Under the pieces are notes generated by a model. That model searched no databases and was not told the origin of the DNA. It was given only the letters and a program-made list of their open reading frames with translations. From Falsiroseomonas bella (GTDB lineage: Bacteria; Pseudomonadota; Alphaproteobacteria; Acetobacterales; Acetobacteraceae), in contig NZ_QGNA01000002.1 in the NCBI RefSeq assembly GCF_003173615.1, positions 620,001-684,000 on the forward strand: a DNA stretch of 64,000 bases, written 5' to 3'. Positions within the stretch are counted from its first letter, which is position 1, and every line of letters starts with the position of its first letter. Both the position numbers and the translations under genes were made by a program. Positions 44,469 to 52,499 of this stretch are shown here, one piece after another.

Positions 44469-45590
44469 CTACTCCAGCGTCTCGAGCAGCCGCCGCATCA
44501 GCCGCGCGCGCGGCACGAGCGAGGCGACGTAGAGCTGTTCGTAATCGGTGTGGCCGCCCTTGCCGTCCACGCCGAGGCCGTCGAGGGTCGGCGCGATGTC
44601 GGCGGTGAAGTTGCCGTCGCTGCCGCCGCCGGTCTTCAGGTCCTGCAGCTCGAAGCCGATCCCGGCGGCCAGGGCCTTCGCATGCTCGAACAGCGCGGCG
44701 ATGCCCGGCAGCTTCTCATAGGCCGGGCGGTTCATGCCGCCGGTCACCGTCACCGTCACGTCGGGCCCGATCGGCTTCAGGCCGGTGACCTTGGCGACCA
44801 TCTCCTCGGCGATGGCCGGGGAGGGGACGCGCATGTCCACCAGCGCATGCGCCTCCTCGGCCACGACATTCGCGCGCGTGCCGCCGCTGATTTTGCCGAC
44901 ATTGAGCGTGATGCCGCGTTCGTAGTCGGTGAAGCCGTGCAGCACCAGGATTTGCCGCGCCAGCTCCTCGATGGCGCTGCGGCCATCCTGGTGGCGGCTG
45001 CCGGAATGGGCGGGGCGGCCCTTCACATGCACCTCGAAGCGCGCCGTGCCCTTGCGCGCCGTCACGATCTTCCCGCCCTCCCGCGCCGGCTCCGTCACCA
45101 GCACGTATTTCGCCTGCCTGGCCAGATCGCGGATGAGATCGGCGCTGGTCGGGCTGCCCACCTCCTCGTCGCTGGTGAAGAGGTGCGTCACCGGCAGCGC
45201 CACGTTCTGCCGCTCCGCGATCAGCTCGCGCAGCGCGGCCAGCGCGATATAGGCGCCGCCCTTCATGTCGTAGATGCCGGGCCCGAAGGCCGAGCCGCCC
45301 TCCACGCGGAACGGCATGCGCGTGAGCGAGCCGAGCGGATGCACCGTGTCGAGATGCGACATCACCAAAATGCCCTTCTCGCCGGGCGTGCCCCAGGGGC
45401 TTCGCACGATCAGGTGGTCGCCGAAGCCGTCTCGGCCGGGGATGCGTTCCGCGCGCGCGCCGAAGGCCTCGGCCTCCGCCGCCACCTTGGCCATCAGCGC
45501 GGAGATCTGCTCGGGCGCGTCGGTCGGGGTCTCATGCTCGACCCAGGCACGGATGCCGTTGAGCAGCGCGTCGGTGGCGAACTCGGCCAT
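44469..45590 (-). CDS. M20 family metallopeptidase (carboxypeptidase G2-like)
   Basis: The protein is 373 aa. Di-zinc site residues: H79 and D81 (MSHLDTVHP), bridging D108 (GIYDMKGG), catalytic/ligand E142-E143 (TSDEEVGS), and a C-terminal His in GKGGHTDYEQL. The dimerisation domain insert includes KGRPAHSGSRHQDGRSAIEELA. The overall pattern is that of CPG2-type glutamate carboxypeptidases, which remove C-terminal Glu from N-acyl or folyl-like substrates. No signal peptide is seen. It is divergent from the quinone-oxidoreductase-like gene and convergent with the M28-like gene. Confidence 0.9.
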   Translation of the reverse strand: MAEFATDALLNGIRAWVEHETPTDAPEQISALMAKVAAEAEAFGARAERIPGRDGFGDHLIVRSPWGTPGEKGILVMSHLDTVHPLGSLTRMPFRVEGGSAFGPGIYDMKGGAYIALAALRELIAERQNVALPVTHLFTSDEEVGSPTSADLIRDLARQAKYVLVTEPAREGGKIVTARKGTARFEVHVKGRPAHSGSRHQDGRSAIEELARQILVLHGFTDYERGITLNVGKISGGTRANVVAEEAHALVDMRVPSPAIAEEMVAKVTGLKPIGPDVTVTVTGGMNRPAYEKLPGIAALFEHAKALAAGIGFELQDLKTGGGSDGNFTADIAPTLDGLGVDGKGGHTDYEQLYVASLVPRARLMRRLLETLE

Positions 45591-45670
45591 GCTGGCAATT
45601 CCTTCGTGGCGGGATAGGCTCGCCCGATCACAACAGGCCGCGCGCGGCGCGGCAAGGCAGCGGGGTGGGG

Positions 45671-46648
45671 ATGCGCGCGATCCAGTGGCGCCGGAACGGG
45701 CCGGCGCGCGAGGTTCTGGAACTGGTGGACCTGCCGCGGCCGGAGCCTGGCCCGGGCGAGGTGCTGGTCCGCGTGCATGCCTCCGGGGTCAATCCGCACG
45801 ACACCAAGGCGCGCGCGGGCTGGCGCGGCGTGGTCCACGCGGGCGGCCCGATGATCCCGCACAGCGACGGTGCCGGCGTGATCGAGGCCGTCGGCGCCGG
45901 CGTGGAGGCGGCGCGCATCGGCAAGCGCGTCTGGCTGTTCGGCGCGCGGCATGGACAGGGCACCTGCCGGGACTTCTGCACGTTGCCCTCGTCGCAGGCG
46001 GTGTCGCTGCCGGACGAGGTGAGCATGGCGGGGGGCGCGGCGCTTGGCGTGCCCTGCCTCACCGCTCATCTGGCGCTGTTCTCCGATGGGCCGATCGCCG
46101 GGAAGACGGTGCTGGTGCAGGGCGGGGCAGGGGCGGTGGGCATGGCGGCGGTGCGCTTCGCCGCGCAGGCCGGCGCGCGGGTGATCGCCACCGCCAGCAC
46201 CGAGGGCAAGCGAGCCGCGGCGACGCAGGCCGGCGCCGCCGAGGCGTTGGACTACCGAGCCCCAGACGTCGCCGAGCGCATCCTGGCGCTGACCGATGGG
46301 CGCGGTGTGGACCGGATCGTCGAGGTGGATTTCGGCGCCAACCAGGCGCTGGACGGCGCGGTGATCGCGCCGCATGGCGTCATCGCCGCCTATTCCTCGA
46401 CGCGCGAGCCAAGGCCGGTGCTGGACTACTACGTCTTCGCGAAGAAGGCCGTCACGCTTCGCTTCGTGCAGGCCATGCTGCTGCACGGCCCGGCACTGGA
46501 GGCCGCGGTGCGCGACACTGCGGCCGCCGTCGCCGCGGGCTGGATGCGCGTGCCCATCGCCGCCACCTTCCCGCTGGAGCGCGCGGCGGAGGCGCATGAG
46601 GCGCTGGAAGCGGGCGCGATGGGCAAGGTGGTCGTGACGCTGGAATGA
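45671..46648 (+). CDS. Quinone oxidoreductase-like MDR superfamily protein (QorA-type)
   Basis: The protein is 325 aa. The ATG at 45671 is chosen over a GTG six bases upstream. The GroES-like N-domain (RPEPGPGEVLVRVHASGVNPHDTK) is followed by a Rossmann domain with the NADPH motif VLVQGGAGAVGMAAVRFA. The structural-zinc cysteines of true alcohol dehydrogenases are absent, as in zeta-crystallin/quinone reductases. It probably reduces quinones or enones with NADPH in the cytoplasm. It ends 21 bases before the HyuA gene and may be cotranscribed with it; no direct pathway link is evident. Confidence 0.9.
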   Translation: MRAIQWRRNGPAREVLELVDLPRPEPGPGEVLVRVHASGVNPHDTKARAGWRGVVHAGGPMIPHSDGAGVIEAVGAGVEAARIGKRVWLFGARHGQGTCRDFCTLPSSQAVSLPDEVSMAGGAALGVPCLTAHLALFSDGPIAGKTVLVQGGAGAVGMAAVRFAAQAGARVIATASTEGKRAAATQAGAAEALDYRAPDVAERILALTDGRGVDRIVEVDFGANQALDGAVIAPHGVIAAYSSTREPRPVLDYYVFAKKAVTLRFVQAMLLHGPALEAAVRDTAAAVAAGWMRVPIAATFPLERAAEAHEALEAGAMGKVVVTLE

Positions 46649-46669
46649 GGCTGATCTAGCATTCCGCCC

Positions 46670-48739
46670 ATGCCCTCAGATCAGCGCAGCGCCCAGCCCG
46701 GTCCGCTCTCCGTCGCGGTGGATGCGGGGGGCACCTTCACCGACATCGTCCTGGTCGACCGCGGCAGCGGCCATCGTTGGGAGGCGAAGGTTCCCTCCAC
46801 GCCGGACGACCGCTCCCGCGCCTTCGCGGACGGGATCGCCAAGGTGCTATCCCTCGCCGGCCGCAACGCCGGCGAGATCACCCATGTGCTCCACGGCACC
46901 ACCGTTGCGACCAACGCGATCCTGGAACGCAAGGGCGCGCTGGCCGGCCTGCTGACCACGGCCGGGCTGCGCCACGTGCTGGAGATCGGCCGGCACGACA
47001 TTCCCCGGCACGAGAATCTCTATTCATTCACCAAGCCGCGCCGCCCCATCCCGCCGGAGCAGGTGACGGAGGCGCGGGAGCGCCTGGCGGTGGATGGCAG
47101 CGTCGTGACGCCGCTGGACGAGGACGACGTGCGCGCGGCGGCGGCGGAATTCCGCCGACTCGGCGTGCAGGCCGTCGCCGTCTGCTTCCTGCACGCCTAT
47201 GCCAACCCTGCGCATGAGCGCCGCGCGGCGGAAATCCTGGCGCGGGAACTGCCCGGCGTGCCGGTGACGCTCTCCACCGAGGTCCTGCCGGTCTTCCGCG
47301 AATACGAGCGCAGCATGGCGACCGCGCTGAATGCCTATGTCATGCCCGCCGTCTCCACCTATGTCCGCCGGATCGAGGCGCGCCTGAAGGAAGCGGGCGT
47401 CGCCGCGCCGCTGCTGCTGATGAAGTCCTCAGGCGGCGTGATCCGCGGCGAGGGCGCGGCGAAGCAGCCGGTGCAGACGGCGCTCTCCGGCCCCGCCGGC
47501 GGCGTGGTGGGCGCCCGCGCGCTCGGCCTGCAGGCGGGGCATCCCCGGCTGATCACACTGGATGTCGGCGGCACCTCGGCCGACATCTCGCTGATCGATG
47601 GCGAGCCGCGGCTGACGACGGAAGGCAAGGTGGGCGACTGGCCGCTGACCCTGCCGATGATCGACATCCACACGATCGGCGCCGGCGGCGGCTCCATCGC
47701 GCGCGTCTCGCCGGAAGGCGCGCTGCTGGTCGGCCCCGCCAGCGCGGGCGCAGATCCCGGCCCCGTTGCCTATCGCCGCGGCGGCGAGGAGCCGACGCTG
47801 ACCGACGCGAACCTGGTGCTCGGCCGCCTGCCGCCCTCGCTGCTGGATGGCGCGATCACGCTGGATGTGGACGCCGCCGCGCGCGCCATCGAGAGCCGCG
47901 TGGCACGGCCGCTCGGCCTCTCGCTGCACGACGCCGCGCGCGGCATCGTCGCGGTGGCGGACAACACCATGGCGGGCGCGATCCGTGTGGTCTCCGTGCA
48001 GCGCGGGCATGATCCTGTCGATTTCGCGCTCCTGCCCTTCGGCGGCGCCGGGCCATTGCAGGGCGGCGCAATCGCGCGGTTGCTGGGCATGAAGCGCATC
48101 CTGGTGCCATCGCGCCCCGGCGTGCTCTCCGCCGAGGGGCTGATCGCGGCGCCCTTGCGCAACGAGTTCGCGCGCACGGTGATGCTGCGCGCGCCCATCG
48201 CCGACCCCGCGCCGCTCGCCGCCGCCTTCGGCGCGCTGGATGCGGAAGCGGCGGCCTGGCTGCTGGCGGAAGCGGTGCCGGAGGCGGCGCGCGAGATCCG
48301 CTGGCGTGCGGGCATGCGCTACGTCCACCAGGGCTTCGAGCTGTTCGTGGACTGGCCCGGCCGCAGCGCCGATCCCGCGACGCTCGCCGCCGCCATCGAG
48401 CGCTTCCACGACGAGCATGAGCGCCTCTACACCTTCGCGCAGCGCGACACTGCGGTGGAGATCGTGACGCTGGAGGTCACCGCGCTCGGTCGGTTGCCTG
48501 GCCCCGTAGCGGAGCGCATCGCGCCGGCGGGCGCGGTCGAGCCGGTGTCGCACGCGGTGGTTCAACTCGACGACGGGGAAGCGCGCGTGCCGGTCTGGCG
48601 CCGCGACACGCTCGGCGCCGGCGCGGTGCTGAAGGGCCCGGGCATCGTCGTGCAAATGGACGCGACGACCTGGCTGCATCCGGGCGATGTGGCGACGATG
48701 GATGCGTATGGGAATCTGCTGGTGGAGGTGGGGGCGTAG
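46670..48739 (+). CDS. Hydantoinase/oxoprolinase subunit A (HyuA-like)
   Basis: The protein is 689 aa with the ATP-binding start VAVDAGGTFTDIVLVDRGSG, the conserved HGTTVATNAILERKGA, STEVLPVFREYERSMATALNAYV and DVGGTSADISLIDG. HyuA subunits carry the ATPase half of ATP-dependent N-methylhydantoinases and 5-oxoprolinases and need a HyuB partner. The nearest HyuB gene lies immediately downstream but on the opposite strand, an unusual arrangement. It is a clear paralogue of the HyuA at 52486. Confidence 0.93.
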   Translation: MPSDQRSAQPGPLSVAVDAGGTFTDIVLVDRGSGHRWEAKVPSTPDDRSRAFADGIAKVLSLAGRNAGEITHVLHGTTVATNAILERKGALAGLLTTAGLRHVLEIGRHDIPRHENLYSFTKPRRPIPPEQVTEARERLAVDGSVVTPLDEDDVRAAAAEFRRLGVQAVAVCFLHAYANPAHERRAAEILARELPGVPVTLSTEVLPVFREYERSMATALNAYVMPAVSTYVRRIEARLKEAGVAAPLLLMKSSGGVIRGEGAAKQPVQTALSGPAGGVVGARALGLQAGHPRLITLDVGGTSADISLIDGEPRLTTEGKVGDWPLTLPMIDIHTIGAGGGSIARVSPEGALLVGPASAGADPGPVAYRRGGEEPTLTDANLVLGRLPPSLLDGAITLDVDAAARAIESRVARPLGLSLHDAARGIVAVADNTMAGAIRVVSVQRGHDPVDFALLPFGGAGPLQGGAIARLLGMKRILVPSRPGVLSAEGLIAAPLRNEFARTVMLRAPIADPAPLAAAFGALDAEAAAWLLAEAVPEAAREIRWRAGMRYVHQGFELFVDWPGRSADPATLAAAIERFHDEHERLYTFAQRDTAVEIVTLEVTALGRLPGPVAERIAPAGAVEPVSHAVVQLDDGEARVPVWRRDTLGAGAVLKGPGIVVQMDATTWLHPGDVATMDAYGNLLVEVGA

Positions 48740-48766
48740 AGCGCGCCCCTCCCTAGTAATTCGCTT

Positions 48767-48790
48767 CCCTCCCCCGCGGGCGGGGGAGGG
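48767..48790. repeat. Perfect GC palindrome between convergent hydantoinase genes
   Basis: CCCTCCCCCGC and GCGGGGGAGGG are perfect 11-base complements separated by GG, inside the 93-base gap between the HyuA stop and the convergent HyuB stop. The flanks (GGTAAGGGTGGGGGC) resemble the scattered intergenic palindromic repeats found in many GC-rich alphaproteobacteria. It may also act as a bidirectional terminator. Confidence 0.5.
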
Positions 48791-48832
48791 TAAGGGTGGG
48801 GGCCGCGCAGCCTTGAAGAAGGCGCCCCCGAA

Positions 48833-50653
48833 CTACGACGCCATCGCTTCCCACCAGGCATCGGCGTCGCGGTACGCGCCGTGCCGATGGAACATCCCCT
48901 CCACCATCGGCCGATCCGAGCGCAACGCCGCCGTCGCCGCCTCGTCCACCGCGCGGTCCTTGCCCTCGCCCAGGACCACGCCGTAGTCGCGCCGCGCCGC
49001 CTCCACGCTGACGAAGCCGCCCAGCACGTCCTGCCGCACGCGCCAGGGCTCGCGGTCATACGGATGCCCCCAGCCGCCGCCGCCGGTGCTTTCCATCCGC
49101 ACGACATCGCCCTTCTTCGTGGGTATGCCCTGCGCCAGGCGCGGCAGCTCGCGCTCCTCCGGCGTGCCCGGGTTCAGGATGAACCGCCCGGGCCGCCCGC
49201 TCTGCCCGCCCTTCACGCCCCAGGGCGGGTTCTCCACGTTGTCCATGCGGGTGTTGAGCGTGGCGCCGTCCACCAGCACTTCCATCTCCCGCACCATGCC
49301 ACAGCCGCCGCGCCAGCGCCCCGGTCCGCCGGAATCGCAGCGGATCGCGTAGGTGCGGATGCGCACGGGGAAGTCGGTCTCCATGAACTCGATGGGGTAG
49401 TTCTGCTGCGCGACGTAGTAGATGACGTCGAGCCCGTCGGCGAAGGGCCGCGCGCCCTGGCCCGTGCCGTGCCCGCCGGATTTGTAGAACAGGCTGCCGT
49501 CATGCGGCTGCCGGCCGGTCAGGGTATAGATGGTATAGATCGAACTCGCCGCCGGGCTGTCGCCGCCCGTCGCCTGCGCGATCAGCCCAAGGCAGCCGGA
49601 GACCACGCGCGCCAGCGAATTCGACCGCTGCCCGAGCGGCGCCGGCCAGGCCGGCTGGATGATCGTGCCGGTCTTCGTGCGCACATCCTCGATGGCCGTC
49701 AGCAGGCCCTCATTCATCATCACGCTGGGATCGTCGGCGAGGAGATAAAGGCCGAACACCGTGTTCGGCACGGTCGGGTTCATCAGGAAGTTGATGGGTC
49801 CCTTGGCCTGCGGGTCGGACTCGGTCGTGTCCAGCGTGAAGCCGTCCTCTCGCGATTCCAGGGTGAAGCGCACCGTAAAGGGACCACCGCCCTTGCCATC
49901 CGCATCCACCCGGTCGGCGAAGCGCCAGGTGCCGCCCGGCGGGAACAGCTCCTTCAGCCGTCGCCGGAACAGGCGCGACGTCTGGTCGATCATCGCATCC
50001 ACGGCGCCCAGCAGCTTTTGGGTGCCGAAGCGCGCGAACAGTTCCTGCAGACGCTTCTCTCCCAGCCGCACCGCCGCTGTCAGTGCGCGCGTATCCCCAC
50101 GCGCGTGCTCCGGGAAGCGGGAATTACGAACAAAAGTCTCGAACAGGTCGGTGTTGAGCACGCCTTCGCGGTACAGCCGCACCGGCGGCACGATGATGCC
50201 TTCCTGGAAGATGCTTTCGGTGCCCGGCGTGTTCGATCCCGGCCAGGCGCCGCCGATATCGCGGAAATGCGCCCAGCTCTGCGCGAAGGCCACCAGCTCT
50301 CCATCCACGAAGACCGGGGTCGCGAAGACCTGGTCCGAGGTGTGGGAGACGCCGCCGCGCGAGAAGTAGCAGTCGTTGTACCAGAAGATGTCGCCCGGCC
50401 GGATCTCCTCGGCCGGGAAGCGCTTCAGGATGGGGCGCAGCACATCGCCGAACAGGGGCAGCTTGGTGCCGGTCACCAGCTTTCCGTCGGCGGCGTAGAA
50501 GCCTATGAAGTAGTCCTGCTTTTCCCGGATCACCGGGGACATGGCGGTGCGTTCCAGCAGCGCCTCGCATTCCGCCTGGGCCGAGCGCAGCGCGCCCTTG
50601 ATGATCTCGACCGTCACCGCATCCGGCGCATGCCGCGTGCCCGAACCGTCCAT
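48833..50653 (-). CDS. Hydantoinase/oxoprolinase subunit B (HyuB-like), minus strand
   Basis: The protein is 606 aa starting MDGSGTRHAPDAVTVEIIKG; upstream in-frame starts give no family sequence. HyuB hallmarks: FWYNDCYFSRGGVSHTSDQV, the AHFRDIGG motif, CDSGGPGRWRGGCG and a C-terminal TGGGGWGHPYDREP with FVSVEAARRDYGVV. In the family this subunit supplies the hydrolytic active site for cyclic amide opening. It is divergent from a second HyuB gene (50739), 85 bases apart, and convergent with HyuA at 46670. Confidence 0.93.
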   Translation of the reverse strand: MDGSGTRHAPDAVTVEIIKGALRSAQAECEALLERTAMSPVIREKQDYFIGFYAADGKLVTGTKLPLFGDVLRPILKRFPAEEIRPGDIFWYNDCYFSRGGVSHTSDQVFATPVFVDGELVAFAQSWAHFRDIGGAWPGSNTPGTESIFQEGIIVPPVRLYREGVLNTDLFETFVRNSRFPEHARGDTRALTAAVRLGEKRLQELFARFGTQKLLGAVDAMIDQTSRLFRRRLKELFPPGGTWRFADRVDADGKGGGPFTVRFTLESREDGFTLDTTESDPQAKGPINFLMNPTVPNTVFGLYLLADDPSVMMNEGLLTAIEDVRTKTGTIIQPAWPAPLGQRSNSLARVVSGCLGLIAQATGGDSPAASSIYTIYTLTGRQPHDGSLFYKSGGHGTGQGARPFADGLDVIYYVAQQNYPIEFMETDFPVRIRTYAIRCDSGGPGRWRGGCGMVREMEVLVDGATLNTRMDNVENPPWGVKGGQSGRPGRFILNPGTPEERELPRLAQGIPTKKGDVVRMESTGGGGWGHPYDREPWRVRQDVLGGFVSVEAARRDYGVVLGEGKDRAVDEAATAALRSDRPMVEGMFHRHGAYRDADAWWEAMAS

Positions 50654-50738
50654 CGCTTGCCTCGCGCGTGAAGGGGCAAGGCTAGCGGCGCTGCGGGGGC
50701 TGTGCAACGCGCCGCGGCCAAGTGTAGCCTTCCGCTTC

Positions 50739-52499
50739 ATGGAAAGACGCTGCGATCCCGTCTCCCTCGAGGTCATCCGTGGTGCCATCCGCGCCGCCCA
50801 GGCGGAGATGGAGGCGCTGATCGAGCGCACCGCCATGTCCGCCTTCATCCGCGAGAAGAAGGACTTCTATACCGCCCTGTTCGATGCGGATGGCGTGATG
50901 GCCGTGGGCTCCAACGTGCCGGTCTTCGGCGATGTCTGCGGGCCGGTGTTCCGCGACTTTCCGGCCGAGACGATGAAGCCGGGCGACGTCTACTGGTACA
51001 ACGACTGCTACGGCTCCCGCGGCGCCGTCTCCCACTCCAACGACCAGGTGCTGCTCGCGCCGGTGTTCCACGAAGGACGCCGCGTCGCGCTGGTCATGGC
51101 CTGGGCGCATTTCGCCGATATCGGCGGGCTGCGGCCGGGCTCGATCTCGCCCGACGCCACCGAGATCTTCCATGAGGGCGTCATCATCCCGCCCACCAGG
51201 CTCTCCGACGGCGGCGTCGTGAACGAGGCGACGCTCAAGATATTCTTCCGCAACTCGCGCTGGCCCGCGGCCTGCCAGGCGGATCTGCGCGCGCTGCTGG
51301 CCAGCGTCGGCCTCGGCGCGACGCGCATGGCGGAGATCGCTGCGCGCTTCGGCACCGATGTGCTTGCCGACGCTCTGCGCCAACTGCTCGCGCGCACCGA
51401 GGCGACGATCCGGACCAAGCTGGCGGAAACCTTTCCCGTCGGCACGCATCGCTTCACCGATCGCATCGACGGCGACGGCAAGGGCAGCGGCCCGCTGGCG
51501 CTGCGCTTCGCCCTCACCCGCACGCCGAACAACCGCTTCGTCTTCGATGCCGAGGCGACGGACGACCAGTCGCCTGGACCGGTGAACTACCTGATGAACC
51601 CGGATGTGCCGGGCATGGCGCTCGGCCTGTTCCTGCTCGGTGGCGATCCGACGCAGGTGACGAATGCCGGCGGCCCGCGCGCCATCGACGAGGTGAAGCT
51701 GCGCGAGGGTTCGCTGCTGCAGCCGCGCTGGCCGGCAGCGCTCGGCATGCGCGGCCTGACCATGATGCGCATGCTGGCCGCGCTGAACGGCCTGGTCGCG
51801 GCCGCGGGCGGTCCCGCGCCGGCCGCACATGCCGCCTATGTCATCATGCTGCTGCGCGGCCTTGCGGGCGGAAAGCCCTTCCTGATGAGCGACGGCATCG
51901 GCGTGGGCTATGGCGCGCGCCCCTTCGCGGACGGCACCGACGCCGTCTATTTCGTCGCGCAGGAGAACTACCCGGTCGAATTCCTGGAAGCCGAATATCC
52001 CGCGCGCCTGCTGCGCTACGGCGTGCATGAGGACAGCGGTGGCCCCGGCCGCCACCGCGGCGGCTGCGGCATCGTCCGCCACTACGAGATCCTGGCCGAG
52101 GAAGCCGTGCTCGCCGTGCGCATCGACGGCGTGCAATGCCCGCCCTGGGGCGTCGCCGGCGGCCAGTCCGGGCGCCCCGGCCGCGCCGTGGTCAATCCCG
52201 GCACGCCGCGCGAACGCGTGCTCGCGCCGCTCTCGGACGGCAACCGCCTGGTGCGCGGCGACATCCTGCTGATCGAGACCGGCGGCGGCGGCGGCCACGG
52301 CCATCCCTTCGACCGCCCGGCGCAGCAGGTGCTGGAGGATGTCGAGGGCGGCTTCGTCAGCGCCGAGGCCGCGCTGCACGACTACGGCGTGGTGATCCGC
52401 GACGGTGTGCTGGACGAGGCCGCCACCGCCGCCCGCCGGCAGGACCGGCCCGCATCCAAGGCGTTCCACCGGGTGGCCTATGCCGATGTCCTCGAATAA
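50739..52499 (+). CDS. Hydantoinase/oxoprolinase subunit B (HyuB-like), plus strand
   Basis: The protein is 586 aa starting MERRCDPVSLEVIRGAIRA. It is paralogous to the minus-strand HyuB, sharing YWYNDCYGSRGAVSHSNDQV, AHFADIGG, EDSGGPGRHRGGCG and TGGGGGHGHPFDRP. Its 3' end overlaps the next gene, a HyuA, by 14 bases, so these two form a conventional coupled pair. The likely activity is ATP-dependent hydrolysis of a hydantoin or lactam, substrate unknown. Confidence 0.93.
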   Translation: MERRCDPVSLEVIRGAIRAAQAEMEALIERTAMSAFIREKKDFYTALFDADGVMAVGSNVPVFGDVCGPVFRDFPAETMKPGDVYWYNDCYGSRGAVSHSNDQVLLAPVFHEGRRVALVMAWAHFADIGGLRPGSISPDATEIFHEGVIIPPTRLSDGGVVNEATLKIFFRNSRWPAACQADLRALLASVGLGATRMAEIAARFGTDVLADALRQLLARTEATIRTKLAETFPVGTHRFTDRIDGDGKGSGPLALRFALTRTPNNRFVFDAEATDDQSPGPVNYLMNPDVPGMALGLFLLGGDPTQVTNAGGPRAIDEVKLREGSLLQPRWPAALGMRGLTMMRMLAALNGLVAAAGGPAPAAHAAYVIMLLRGLAGGKPFLMSDGIGVGYGARPFADGTDAVYFVAQENYPVEFLEAEYPARLLRYGVHEDSGGPGRHRGGCGIVRHYEILAEEAVLAVRIDGVQCPPWGVAGGQSGRPGRAVVNPGTPRERVLAPLSDGNRLVRGDILLIETGGGGGHGHPFDRPAQQVLEDVEGGFVSAEAALHDYGVVIRDGVLDEAATAARRQDRPASKAFHRVAYADVLE

